Shown here: one piece after another, positions 31,501-41,300 of the stretch
How the letters are laid out: every line of letters begins with the position of its first letter
How positions within the stretch are numbered: position 1 is the first letter of the stretch
Assembly: GCF_017309385.1 (NCBI RefSeq)
Contig: NZ_JAFJMJ010000004.1
Coordinates: 517,447 to 581,446, forward strand
Source of the DNA: Amycolatopsis sp. 195334CR
GTDB taxonomy: Bacteria; Actinomycetota; Actinomycetes; Mycobacteriales; Pseudonocardiaceae
Length of the DNA stretch: 64,000 nt
Direction: 5' to 3'
The notes under the pieces: generated by a model
Database searches by the model: none
The model's input: only the letters and a program-made list of their open reading frames with translations
Told to the model about the DNA's origin: nothing
Position numbers and translations under genes: made by a program

Positions 31501-34500
31501 GGGCATTCGCTGCTGCTGATCCGCATGCACACCGCGCTGACCGAGGCGTTGCCGGTGACCGTGCCCTTCGCCGAGTTGTTCCGCCACACCACGGTCAGCA
31601 CGCTCGCCGCCCACCTGCGCGAACTCGCTGAACCCGTCACACCGAAGGCCGTTGTGAAGGAGGAGAAACCGGTGCGCAGCAGCGAGAAACCCAGCGCCCG
31701 CGAGAACGACATCGCGGTCATCGGCATGGCCTGCCGGTACCCGGGCGCGAGCAGCCCCGAGGAGTACTGGCGGGTGCTGCTGGACGGCCTCGAAACGATC
31801 ACCACCGCCACCGCGGACGAGATCCGCGCGGCGGGGTTCGGTGACGACGCCTTCGCCGAGGACTTCGTGCCGCGCGGTGGCGCGCTCCAGGGCATCGAGT
31901 ACTTCGACGCGGGCTACTTCGGCTACAGCCCCAGCGAAGCGGAGCTGATCGACCCGCAGCAGCGGCTGTTCCTGGAGTGCTCGGCCGAGGCGCTGCAACG
32001 CGCCGGGCACGACCCCGAGCAGTTCGAGGGCGGCATCGGCGTCTACGCCGGGGTCGGGCACAGCGACTACATGTGGCACAACACCTTCGTCAACCAGGAG
32101 ACGGTGCCGAACTCCAACGGCGCGCACCTGCTGATCTCCTGGGACAAGGACCATCTGGCCACCCGGGTTTCCTACAAGCTGAACCTGCGCGGCCCGGCGA
32201 TGACCGTGCAGACCGCGTGCTCCACCTCGCTGGTGGCCACCCACGTCGCGGCCCGCGCGCTGCTCGCCGGCGAGTGCGACATGGCGCTGGCCGGTGGCGC
32301 GTCGATCCTCATCCCGAACGTCGGCTACAAGTGGGTCGAAGGCGGGATCTTCAGCCCGGACGGGCACTGCCGCCCGTTCGACGCGGCTTCGCAGGGCACG
32401 CTGCCGGGCAGCGGCGTCGGCGTGGTGGTGCTCAAGCGGCTGGCCGACGCGCTCGCCGACGGCGACCCGGTGCACGCGGTGATCCGCGGTTCGGCGATCA
32501 ACAACGACGGTTCGGCGAAGGTCGGCTACACCGCGCCGGGCGTGGCCGGGCAGGCCGCGGTGATCCGGAAGGCGCTGGCCGCGGCGGGCACCGAACCGGG
32601 CAGCATCGGGCTGATCGAGGCACACGGCACCGGCACGGTGCTCGGCGACCCGATCGAGGTGACCGCGCTGACCCAGGCGTTCACCGAGCACGGCCCGCTG
32701 CCGCCCGCGTCGTGCGCGCTCGGCTCGGCCAAGTCCAACTTCGGCCACCTCGGGACCGCGGCCGGGGTCGCCGGGCTGATGAAGGCGGCGCTCGCCGTCG
32801 AGCACGGGGTCGTACCGCCGTCGCTGCACTTCGAACGCCCGAACCCGAACACCGATCTCGACGGCAGCCCGTTCTTCGTCAGCAGCGAACCGGCCGCTTT
32901 CCCCGGTGACGGCCCGCGTCGCGCGGGTGTCACCGCACTGGGCATCGGCGGTACCAACGCCCACGTCGTGCTGGAACAGCCACCGGCGCGGCAGCCGTCG
33001 ACGCCCGGTCGGGGCTGGCAGATCCTGCCGCTTTCCGCCCGCAGCCGCGGTGCGCTGGACACCGCGACCAAGGAACTGGCCGACCACCTCGCCGGGACAC
33101 CGGACACCGATCTCGCCGACGTGGCCTACACGCTGCAGCTCGGCCGGACCGCGCTGGACCAGCGCCGGGTGGTGCTGGCCAAGACCACCGCCGAGGCGGC
33201 CGAACTGGCCCGCGACGGCGGGGAGGAGTTCCTGCGGGTTCGCGAAAGCGGTGACGCGCGGAGTTCCTGGACGCTGGTGCTGCCGGGTGCTTTCCCGGTC
33301 GCGCCGGGCAGGCTGGCGAAGCTGTACTGGCGGCTGCCGGTGATCCGGGCCGCGGTCGACGAGTGCTGCGACCTGCTCACCCCGGGCCTCGGCGCCGACC
33401 TGCGCGAGTCGGTGTTCCTGGCACCCGCCGACGATCCGGTGGACCCGGGGTTCGAGAAGGCCGCGCGGTTCGTCACGCTCTACGCACTGGCCCGCGGCCT
33501 GACCGAGCTGGGCCTGCGACCGGACGAGATCGCCGCGTCCGGCGCCGGTGAGCTGGTGGCCGCGTGCCTGACCGGCGTGCTGGACCTCCAGCAGGCGGTG
33601 TCCGTGCTGCTGGGCCAGGGCGCGCCGGAGGCCGGTGCCGCGCCGGAGATGCCGTGGAGTTCGGTGGCGTGCGACGGGTTCGTCACCGAGGACGAGCTGG
33701 GTGATCCGGAGTTCTGGACCGACGGCATCTGGGCCGGCGGCGACTTCGGCGAGGTGCTCGAACCGCTGCTGGACGACCCCGCGCAGGTGCTGGTGGTGGC
33801 GGGCGCGACCGGTTCGGTGCCGGGCTGGGAACCGCCGTCGGGTGAGCTGGTCGAGGTGCTGCCGGAGGACTCGGCCGACGCCGAGTACGACTTCGCCGCG
33901 GCGCTGGGCAGGCTGTGGCTCTCCGGTGCGGTGGTGCACTGGAAGTCGTTGTTCGAGGGACAGCGGCGGGCGCGCCTGCGGCTGCCGACCTATCCGTTCG
34001 AGCGCAACCGCTACTGGCTGGAGCCGCCCGCCGAGGCGAAGCCGTCGGCGATCGCGGTACCGGCGGGCGAGCGCGTCGCCGATCCGGCCGACTGGTTCTA
34101 CGCGCCTTCGTGGAAGCGCGCCACCCGCCCGGTGGCGACCGGCACCGGCGGCACCTGGCTGGTGGCCGGCATGGACACGATCGCCGGTGACGTCGCCGAA
34201 CTCGGTGCCGACCGGGTGATCCCGGTCCACTGGGGACGGTCGTTCGCCGATCTCGGCGAGGACGGCTACCTGGTCGACCCGGAATCGCCCGCCGACTGGG
34301 AACGCCTGGTCGAGGCGCTGCGGGATGCCGGCGAGGCGCCTGACCACATCGTGCACGGCGCCGGGGTGATGGACGACGACACCGCGCCCGGTGGTTACGA
34401 CTCGTTCCTCGGTGTGCTGTTCCACGCCAGGGCGCTGGCGAAGGCCGGGGTCACCGGCGTGAACCTGTCCGTGCTCACGGTCTCCGGACTCGCCATCGCC

Positions 34501-36537
34501 GACGAGCCGCGCGTGCTGCCCGAACGCGGCATGATCTCCGGACTGCTGCGCGTGGTCGCGCAGGAGGCGCCGGGCCTGCGCTGCCGGTTCGTCGACGCGG
34601 GTCCGGTGGGGACCGGGAAGCGGCGTGCGCGGCTGCTCGGCAGGCTCACCGCCGAACTGCTCGCCGGGGACGAGCCGTGCGCCGCCTACCGCGGTGAGCA
34701 CCGCTGGGTGCCCGACCACGTCGCGGTTCCCCTGCCGGACGCCGATTCCTCGCTGCTGCGGCGTGACGGCTGCTACCTGATCGTCGGCGGGCTCGGCCGG
34801 ATGGGCACGGAGATCGCGCGGCTGCTGGCCGGGGCCAGGATCGGCCTGATCCGGCGATCGGGCACCGACGACATCCGGGTGATCCAGGAACTGGAGTCCG
34901 CCGGTTCGGAGGTGGCCGCGATCACCGCCGACGTCGCCGACGAGGCCGCGTTCAGCGACGCGGTCGCCCGGCTGGAGGAGCGGCTCGGCCGGTTCGACGG
35001 CGTTTTCCACGCCGCCGGGGTGGTTTCCGGTGAGCGGCTCGTCCCGGTGGCCGACGCGACCGCCGAAGCGGCCCGTGCCCACCTCGCCGCCAAGGCCGAC
35101 GGTGCCGCCGTGCTGGCCAGGGTGTTCGCCGGGCGGGAGCTGGACTTCGTGTTCCTCTGCTCGTCGATCTCCTCGGTGCTCGGCGGTGCCGGTTTCGCCA
35201 CCTACTCGGCCGCGGCCGTCTACGCCGAACTGTTCGCCGCGCGCCAGTCGATGGCCGGGGAGACACCGTGGATCGCGGTCGCCTGGGACAGCTGGCGGAA
35301 CACCGGCAAGCTCGGCCTGGACGGTGGTGAGGCGCGGGAGGTACTGCGCCGGGTGTTCGCCGCCGATCCGCTGCCGCAGCTGGTGGTGTCCACCGGGAAC
35401 CTGCCCGCGCGGATCGCCGAAGCGGCAGGCGGCCAGGAAACCGGTGACCCGGCTCAGGAAACCAGTGAGACCGTCTATCCCCGGCCGGACCTCGCCACCG
35501 AGTACCTGGCGCCGCGCGACGAGACCGAACGCCGGATCGCCGGGCTCTGGCAGGGCTTGCTCGGCATCGACCGTGTGGGCGTCCGGGACAACTTCTTCGA
35601 ACTGGGCGGGCATTCGCTGCTGGCGGTCCGCCTGGTGAGCGCCCTGCAGTCGGAGTTCGGCGACACCACGGTCTCCCTGGCCACCGTGCTCAAGGCGACC
35701 ACCGTCGAACTGCTCGCCGGTGCGGTCGCGGGCACCCCGTCCGGTGGGGACGCCTCCTGCGTGGTGCCGGTGCACACCACCCCGGGCGCACCGAAGTTGT
35801 TCCTGGTGCACCCGCTCGGCGGCACGGTCCTCTGCTACCACGCGCTGGCCGGTCAGCTGGCCCCCGAGTGGTCGCTGTACGGGCTGCAGTCGCCGTCGGT
35901 GTCCGGTGGGGACGGTCCGGAGACGGTGCCCGAACTGGCTGCCCGGTACGTCTCCGACCTGCGTGCCGAACAGCCGGAGGGCCCGTACCACCTCGGCGGG
36001 TGGTCGCTCGGCGGCGCGATCGCCTACGAGATGGCCCGGCAGCTCACCGCCGCCGGGCAGCGGGTGGCCGAAGTGGTGATCATGGACGTTGAGCCGCCGG
36101 ACCCGGACCAGCCGGTGCGCACCACCGAGGCCGAGATCGTGCTGGCCCTGCTCGACGCCCGCGACCTCGCGGTGACCGACCTGCCCGAGCCGGGTACCGG
36201 CACGGTGGCCGAGCGGATGCGTGCCTACGCTGACTGGGCGGGTGAACGCGGGCTGGTCAAGCCCGGTCCGGACACCGACCGCCTGGTGCGGTTGTTCGTG
36301 GCCGCGCACCACAACCTGACGGCCTGGCAGTCGTACCGGCCCGAGCCTTACGCCGGGCGCGTGGTGTTCCTCCAGGCCGAGGAGAGCGGCGCGGACGGCG
36401 CGGACTGCTACGGCTGGCGGTCCTACGCGAGCGCGATCGAGCCGCACAAGGTGCCCGGCGGTCACGAGACGATGCTGCGGGAACCCCACGTGGCCACGGT
36501 CGCCAAGGTGCTGTCCGGATCGCTGGTCGAACCGTGA
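28540..36537 (+). CDS. hybrid NRPS-PKS megasynthase: C-A-PCP-KS-AT(inactive)-KR-ACP-TE
   Basis: A 2665-aa terminal assembly-line protein. C (1-440) has [10 protein letters not shown] near 141. A (455-950) has pocket about D-A-L-A-Y-A-V-V-V-K, not assigned. PCP Ser990. KS (from 1056) has Cys1227 (TACSTSL), [12 protein letters not shown] and [10 protein letters not shown]. The AT slot (about 1575-1830) is short, reads [10 protein letters not shown] where GHSxG should be, and lacks HAFH, so it should be inactive. KR has VGGLGRMG and [10 protein letters not shown], with Tyr in YSAAA where Asn of YxxxN is replaced. ACP Ser2359. TE has Ser2489 in [12 protein letters not shown] and GGHETM. The module needs an AT in trans, most simply the free AT at 5309-6604. 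The TE marks this as the likely release point. It starts in a GTGA overlap. Confidence 0.95.
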   Translation: MSAEHEQIHRFPASFAQRRLWLVQQVDPGNPFYLIPMGMRLRGELDVPALRRALAAVVDRHEALRTGFAVEDGEPVQVVRGRVEVPLPVTDLRAHADPEAELARLEAELGARPFDLAEPPLLRALLVRLGEADHQLLITIHHIVCDAWSQDIFFRELGECYAAFARDETPELPELAVQYPDFAIWQRDLAETPEFARQLDHWREHLRDAPRLSALPLDRPRQAKRDHRGAWHDFVVPADVLDELRTLARAHNCTLFMVVFAAFSVLLSRSAGQDDLVIGSPITGRGRPELEDLVGFFVNTLPLRADLSGDPAFTELLARVRRTCLDGVANQDVPFEKLVEELAPDRDPSHDPLFQNILVFQGPASAEVGVGDLSLEYQGKNNNTAKFDLSLYAGEAEDGLRCSFEYATALFDPGTVERLGRRFTTLLTGITADPGTPLSALPLLDGGERDRLLEWGRRGWPEVPVPEATLPELVLGSTSDATAVWHADRVLTYAELDRESGRLARRLRAAGIGPDVRVGVCLPRTPDLVIALLAVLRAGGAYVPLDPEYPAERRRLMLTDADAPALITDDPGAFDGYDGQVLTVGGDGAEAPLPETPPSGQSAAYVIYTSGSTGRPKGTVISHDAVRHLLSWGRDLLDDDELAGAVATSSVCFDASVLDLWVPLAFGGRVVLVDNALHVGTLPDEAAAMARYFFAVPSVVGELLRAGRLPSDLRTYIAGGEELPAATARAIFDAGARRVVNVYGPTETTVVATSLELTAGEQPDVHLGRPLGHARVFVLDDTGALAPTGVFGELYIGGSGVGLGYLGNPALTASRFVPDPFGEPGARLYRTGDVVRWRSDSGLEFRGRADHQVKIRGFRIELGEVEAALAGFPGVTESAAKVVTTEAGERLLAGYLTGDVDTGAVKAFLRERLPAYLVPGVLVRLDELPRTVSGKPDRSRLPEPRPAARETQRVAPRNQMERLVLGIWQDVLSRQDVGPHDNFFDLGGHSLLLIRMHTALTEALPVTVPFAELFRHTTVSTLAAHLRELAEPVTPKAVVKEEKPVRSSEKPSARENDIAVIGMACRYPGASSPEEYWRVLLDGLETITTATADEIRAAGFGDDAFAEDFVPRGGALQGIEYFDAGYFGYSPSEAELIDPQQRLFLECSAEALQRAGHDPEQFEGGIGVYAGVGHSDYMWHNTFVNQETVPNSNGAHLLISWDKDHLATRVSYKLNLRGPAMTVQTACSTSLVATHVAARALLAGECDMALAGGASILIPNVGYKWVEGGIFSPDGHCRPFDAASQGTLPGSGVGVVVLKRLADALADGDPVHAVIRGSAINNDGSAKVGYTAPGVAGQAAVIRKALAAAGTEPGSIGLIEAHGTGTVLGDPIEVTALTQAFTEHGPLPPASCALGSAKSNFGHLGTAAGVAGLMKAALAVEHGVVPPSLHFERPNPNTDLDGSPFFVSSEPAAFPGDGPRRAGVTALGIGGTNAHVVLEQPPARQPSTPGRGWQILPLSARSRGALDTATKELADHLAGTPDTDLADVAYTLQLGRTALDQRRVVLAKTTAEAAELARDGGEEFLRVRESGDARSSWTLVLPGAFPVAPGRLAKLYWRLPVIRAAVDECCDLLTPGLGADLRESVFLAPADDPVDPGFEKAARFVTLYALARGLTELGLRPDEIAASGAGELVAACLTGVLDLQQAVSVLLGQGAPEAGAAPEMPWSSVACDGFVTEDELGDPEFWTDGIWAGGDFGEVLEPLLDDPAQVLVVAGATGSVPGWEPPSGELVEVLPEDSADAEYDFAAALGRLWLSGAVVHWKSLFEGQRRARLRLPTYPFERNRYWLEPPAEAKPSAIAVPAGERVADPADWFYAPSWKRATRPVATGTGGTWLVAGMDTIAGDVAELGADRVIPVHWGRSFADLGEDGYLVDPESPADWERLVEALRDAGEAPDHIVHGAGVMDDDTAPGGYDSFLGVLFHARALAKAGVTGVNLSVLTVSGLAIADEPRVLPERGMISGLLRVVAQEAPGLRCRFVDAGPVGTGKRRARLLGRLTAELLAGDEPCAAYRGEHRWVPDHVAVPLPDADSSLLRRDGCYLIVGGLGRMGTEIARLLAGARIGLIRRSGTDDIRVIQELESAGSEVAAITADVADEAAFSDAVARLEERLGRFDGVFHAAGVVSGERLVPVADATAEAARAHLAAKADGAAVLARVFAGRELDFVFLCSSISSVLGGAGFATYSAAAVYAELFAARQSMAGETPWIAVAWDSWRNTGKLGLDGGEAREVLRRVFAADPLPQLVVSTGNLPARIAEAAGGQETGDPAQETSETVYPRPDLATEYLAPRDETERRIAGLWQGLLGIDRVGVRDNFFELGGHSLLAVRLVSALQSEFGDTTVSLATVLKATTVELLAGAVAGTPSGGDASCVVPVHTTPGAPKLFLVHPLGGTVLCYHALAGQLAPEWSLYGLQSPSVSGGDGPETVPELAARYVSDLRAEQPEGPYHLGGWSLGGAIAYEMARQLTAAGQRVAEVVIMDVEPPDPDQPVRTTEAEIVLALLDARDLAVTDLPEPGTGTVAERMRAYADWAGERGLVKPGPDTDRLVRLFVAAHHNLTAWQSYRPEPYAGRVVFLQAEESGADGADCYGWRSYASAIEPHKVPGGHETMLREPHVATVAKVLSGSLVEP
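33262..34020 (+). other. degenerate acyltransferase slot in the KS-AT-KR-ACP-TE part
   Basis: Residues remain recognisable at both ends ([13 protein letters not shown] at the start, [16 protein letters not shown] at the end). The catalytic GHSxG is ASGAG, and the second half with the HAFH substrate motif is deleted. Compared with the two intact ATs in the preceding megasynthases it is about 80-100 residues short. Confidence 0.85.
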
Positions 36538-38093
36538 CGGGGTACGACTGCCTGCTGATCGGCTGGGGCGCGCTGCTGGTGGAGAGCGCCGAGCTGCTCG
36601 CCGCGCGCGGGCACCGGGTGACCGGCGTGGTCACCCGGTACCCGCCCGCGCTCGACTGGGCCGGTGAGCACGGCGTGCCGGTCGCGAGCCGCCTTGGTGA
36701 CCTGCCCGGCCGCCCGGACTACCTGTTCAGCATCACCAACGACGTGGTGCTCCGGGAGGCGGACCTGGCGCTGCCCCGGCGGATGGCGATCAACCTGCAC
36801 AGCTCGCTGCTGCCCAAATACGCGGGTGTGCACCAGACCACGTGGGCGCTGCTGCACGGCGAAACCGAGCACGGCGTGACCTGGCACGAGATGGTGACCG
36901 AGGTCGACGCGGGCCGGATCCTCAAGCAGGCCCGGTTCCCGGTCGAACCCGGTGACACCACGCTCGCGCTGGACGTGCGCTGCCACGAGTACGCGTTGCT
37001 GTCGCTGAAGGAACTGCTGGACGACCTGGAGTCGGACGCGCTGGACCCGATCGCGCAGGACCCCGCCGAGCGCACCTATTTCCCGGCCCGGCGGCTGTTC
37101 CCCGGCGGCGGCCTGGTCACCGGGGAGCGGACGGCGGCCGAACTGGACCGCTGGTGCCGGGCGGGGGAGTTCGGCCGGTTCGACAACCGGTTCGGCAGGC
37201 CACGACTGGTCGTCGGGAACGAGGCGTTCCTGGTGAGCGGGTTGCGCCCGCGGCCGGGGCCGGTCGAGGCCGAGCCGGGCACGGTGCTGGGCACGGAACC
37301 GGTGCGGGTGAGCACCCCGGACGGCGCGGTCGAGCTGACCAAGCTGTCCACAGTGGATGGTGAGACGGTGGCGCCGGGGGCGGTGCTGGGCACCGGGGAC
37401 CGCCTCGGGGCGCCGGAGGGCGATTTCACCGGCTGGTTCGAGGAATGGGCCCGCCATGAGGGTGCCTGGCTCGACCGGCTCACCGCGTGCACCGGCGTCC
37501 CGGACCGGGTGGTGCGTCCACTGTGGACCTACTCGCCGGTGACGCGCGGGACCACGCTGGTCCGGCGTGCGCTGGTCGACCGGCTGCGCGACCCGGCGAC
37601 CGAGCTGCTGACCGCCTGGCTGGCCTGCCTCGGCACCCGGTACGGGACCGTCCGGTACAGCGACGACGACCGGCGTGCCGAGGTGGCCGGGCTGGAGGCC
37701 CTGGTCACCAGGGACGTGCCGGTACCGGTCGAACTGCCGCCGGAACTCGGCTTCGCCGGAGCGACCGCCGCGGTCGACCGCGCGCTGGCCGGAGCACGCG
37801 GCAGCTACCTCCGAGACCTCCCGGCGCGGTACCCGCTGCACGGCCTGGCGAACCGGCCGATGCCACTCGCGCTCGCGGTGACCACCACCGGCACGCGGCT
37901 CGATCCGGCGCCCGGCACGGCCGCGGTGCTGGTGATCGACCTCGCGACCCCGGCGTTCCACTTCGCGGTCACCGAGCACCTCGGGCCGCCGCGCGAGGTG
38001 GTCCGGCAGTTCGCCGGGCTGGCGCAGTCGGTGCTGACCCTGATCGAGGCGGTCGTGGAACGGCCCGCCACCCCGCTCGCCGCCCTGCGCTGA
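36534..38093 (+). CDS. formyltransferase fused to a condensation-domain C-lobe
   Basis: A 519-aa protein. Residues 1-180 are a formyl_trans_N domain of the methionyl-tRNA formyltransferase type: [15 protein letters not shown] carries the catalytic Asn87/His89, and EVDAGRIL carries Asp (about 125). A formyl_trans_C-like region follows. The last ~210 residues ([15 protein letters not shown]..., [11 protein letters not shown]...) resemble the C-terminal lobe of an NRPS C domain without the HHxxxDG half. NRPS-associated formyltransferases use N10-formyl-tetrahydrofolate to formylate a carrier-bound amine. The half C domain may dock to the assembly line. The start overlaps the previous stop (GTGA). 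The product is therefore likely N-formylated, at least transiently; the amine is unknown. Confidence 0.82.
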   Translation: MTGYDCLLIGWGALLVESAELLAARGHRVTGVVTRYPPALDWAGEHGVPVASRLGDLPGRPDYLFSITNDVVLREADLALPRRMAINLHSSLLPKYAGVHQTTWALLHGETEHGVTWHEMVTEVDAGRILKQARFPVEPGDTTLALDVRCHEYALLSLKELLDDLESDALDPIAQDPAERTYFPARRLFPGGGLVTGERTAAELDRWCRAGEFGRFDNRFGRPRLVVGNEAFLVSGLRPRPGPVEAEPGTVLGTEPVRVSTPDGAVELTKLSTVDGETVAPGAVLGTGDRLGAPEGDFTGWFEEWARHEGAWLDRLTACTGVPDRVVRPLWTYSPVTRGTTLVRRALVDRLRDPATELLTAWLACLGTRYGTVRYSDDDRRAEVAGLEALVTRDVPVPVELPPELGFAGATAAVDRALAGARGSYLRDLPARYPLHGLANRPMPLALAVTTTGTRLDPAPGTAAVLVIDLATPAFHFAVTEHLGPPREVVRQFAGLAQSVLTLIEAVVERPATPLAALR

Positions 38094-38120
38094 GCGGCCC
38101 CACCCGAAGGAGAGAAGGAC

Positions 38121-38336
38121 ATGGCTTTCGAGGACGACGACCGCACGACCGTCTACACCGTCGTGGTCAACGACGAGGAGCAGTACTCGATCTGGCCGCG
38201 CGAGCGCGACCTGCCCGCCGGCTGGCACGACGCCGGTTACCACGGGCTCAAGGCCGAATGCCTCACCCACATCGAGGGCGTGTGGACCGACATGCGCCCG
38301 CTGAGCGTGCGCCGCCAGATGGACGGCGTGGCCTGA
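38121..38336 (+). CDS. mbtH: MbtH-like NRPS chaperone
   Basis: A 71-aa MbtH-family protein. Signature residues are visible: [19 protein letters not shown], with the conserved Trp residues and the later TDMRPLS. MbtH proteins bind A domains and are needed for folding or activity of many actinomycete NRPSs. The ribosome site gaaggagag precedes ATG 38121. It is placed 31 bp before an NRPS with two A domains and probably serves all A domains in the cluster. Confidence 0.96.
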   Translation: MAFEDDDRTTVYTVVVNDEEQYSIWPRERDLPAGWHDAGYHGLKAECLTHIEGVWTDMRPLSVRRQMDGVA

Positions 38337-38367
38337 GCCCGAATCCCCGAGTGAGGAGTTCCCTGCG

Positions 38368-41300
38368 ATGAACCTGTCCTTCGGTCAGGAACGCCTGTGG
38401 TTCACCCACCAGCTCGACGCCACCGGGCACGCGCAGAACGTGCCGGTGGCCGTCCGGGTCCGCGGTGAACTCGACGTCGCGGCGCTGACCGGGGCGTGGG
38501 CGCGTGTGGTGGCCAGGCACGAGGTGCTGCGCACGGTCGTTCGCGCCGACCACGGCGAACCGCGGCCCGCCCTGCTGGAGGTCGCCGAGGTCGCCGCCGT
38601 CCGGACGGGCGACCCGTCGCGGGCGGACGAGGAACTGCGGGCCGAGGCGGCGTACCGGTTCGACCTGGCCGCCGGGCCGCTGGTGCGGGTCACCGTGTGG
38701 CGGCTGGGCGAACGCGACCACCTGATCGGGGTGGTGCTGCACCACCTGGTGTGCGACGCGTGGTCGCTGAACCTGCTGTTCGAGGACTGGGCCCGCGCCT
38801 ACCGCGGTGAGGAACTCCCGCCGCCCCCGGCCGCCACGTACGCGGACTTCGCGGTCCGGCAACGGGAAAACGACGCGTTCACGGCACAGCTGGAGCACTG
38901 GGCGGCGAACCTGGCCGGCGCGCCCGCGGACACCGGCTTGCGACCCGACCGGCCGCGCACCGGGGCCCCGTCGTTCCGCGGCGCGCAACTGCGGTTCACC
39001 GTGCCCGGCGAAGCGGCGAACCGGGTGAAGGACCTCGCGCGGGCCCAGCGGTGCACCCCGTTCATGGTGCTGCTGGCCGCCTTCCAGGCCGCGCTGGGTG
39101 CCCGGACCGGGACCGACGACGTGGTGACCGGCACGCCGATGGCCGCCCGCACCGATCCCGACTTCGAGCGGGTCGCGGGTTACTTCCTGAACACGCTGCC
39201 CATCCGGGTCTCCCTGGCCGGTGATCCGGACTTCCGCACCCTGCTCGGCCGCGTCCGCGAGGCCTGCTTCGGCGCGTACCGGCACCAGGACGTGCCGTTC
39301 GAGAAGCTGGTCGACCGGCTCCAGCCGGATCGCGCGCTCGGCGCGAACCCGTTCTTCCGCACCATGCTCGTGGTCCGGGACGAAGGCGCGGAACTGGCCT
39401 TGCCCGGTGCCGAAACCGAGGTCTCGTTCGTGCCGAACGGCACCGCGAAGCTCGACCTGACCCTGTACCTGTCCGAAAAGGACGGTGAGCTGGCCGGGGA
39501 ACTCGAGTACGACACGGATCTCTACGACGAGGACACCGTGTGTGCCTTCGCGGCGCACTTCGGCAGGCTGCTCGACGCGGTGACGGCGAACCCGGACGAC
39601 CGGCTGTCCGCGGTGCCGGTGCTCGACCCCGCCGAAACCCGGCGGGTGCTCGACTGGGGCACCGGCGAACGGACCGATCCGGGCGACGCCACGCTCACCG
39701 AGCGCTTCGCCGAGGTCGTGCGCCGCCAACCCGACGCCGTCGCCGTGGTCTCCGGCGAAGAACGGCTCACCTACGCCGAACTCGACCGGCGCGCGGACCG
39801 TGTGGCGGCTGTGCTGGCCGCCCGCGCGGCGGGTTCGGTGGTGGCCGTGGCGCTGCCCCGGTCAGCGGAGCTGATGGTCGCGCTGTGGGGCGTGCTGAAG
39901 GCGGGCCTGGCCTACCTGCCCGTGGATCCCGAACTCCCGGCCGAGCGGATCGCGGCCATGCTCGCCGACGCCGACGCGAAGACCGGGCTGACCCTGGCGA
40001 AGCACGACCTGCCCGGCGAAGGCTGGCTGGCGGTCGACGACCTGCCCGAGGACGCGGCCGCCGTGGGCGAACGCCGCGACCGGGCGCTGTACGTCATGTT
40101 CACCTCCGGTTCCACGGGACGGCCGAAGGGCGTGGTCGTCGAGGAACCCGGGGTGGTCAACCGCCTCGACTGGATGCAGCGCGCGTTCGAACTGACCGCG
40201 GACGACGTCGTGCTGCAGAAGACGCCGATCGGCTTCGACGTGTCGGTGTGGGAGCTGTTCTGGCCGCTGATCACCGGGGCCCGGCTGGTGCTGGCCGAAC
40301 CCGGCGGGCACCGCGATCCCCGCTACCTGGCCGGCCTGATCCAGGACGAAGGCGTGTCGGTGCTGCACTTCGTGCCGTCGATGCTGGGTGTGTTCGCCGA
40401 GGAGCCGTCGGCGGCGGGCTGCACGAGCGTGCGCGACATCGTGTGCAGTGGTGAGGTCCTGCCGGGTGCGCTGCGCGACCGGGTCGCCGAGGTGCTGCCG
40501 GGCGCGCGCCTGCACAACCTGTACGGGCCGACCGAGGCTTCGGTCGACGTGACCTGGTGGCCGTGTGGCCGCGAGCGCGACCCCGACGTCCCGATCGGCT
40601 TCGCCGCGCCCAACACCCTGCTCTACGTCACCGACGCCTGGGGCCGACTGCTCCCGCCGGGCGTCGACGGTGAACTGTGGATCGGCGGTGTGCAGGTCGC
40701 GCGCGGGTACGCCGGGCGCCCGGACCTGACCGCCGAACGGTTCGCGCCGGATCCCTTCGGACCGCCCGATGACACAGCGGCGCGCAGCGGCTCCGTGGGG
40801 GGTGGTGGCCGGGTGACGGGCGGGAGGATGTACCGCACCGGCGACCGCTGCCGCTGGCGCGCCGACGGCAGTCTCGCCTACACCGGCCGCGGCGACCGGC
40901 AGGTCAAGATCCGGGGCCTGCGCGTCGAACCCGGCGAGATCGAGGCGGTTCTGCGTGCGCACCCGTCGGTGCGGCAGGCCGTGGTGCTCGCCCGTGACGA
41001 CGGCCGGGGTTCGCTGCGACTGGACGCCTACGTGGTGCCCTCGGCCGCGGTCGACTCCGCCGAACTGCGGGCGTTCGCGCGGTCGCGCCTGCCGGAGCAA
41101 CTCGTGCCCGCGACCTGGACGTCGGTGGACACCGTGCCGGTCACGGCGAACGGGAAGCTCGACGTCTCGGCGCTGCCCGATCCCGAGCCGCCGGAGACGA
41201 CCGTCGCGACTGGTGCGTTGACCCCGCTCCAGGAGACCCTGTGCCGCATCTTCGCCGGCGTGCTCGGGGTACCAGAGGTGGGTGTGCACGACGACTTCTT

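Noticed and set aside
28492..36489. 2665-codon minus-strand open frame opposite the third megasynthase
   Set aside because: Same reason: the plus strand encodes clear C, A, KS, KR and TE motifs over the whole range.
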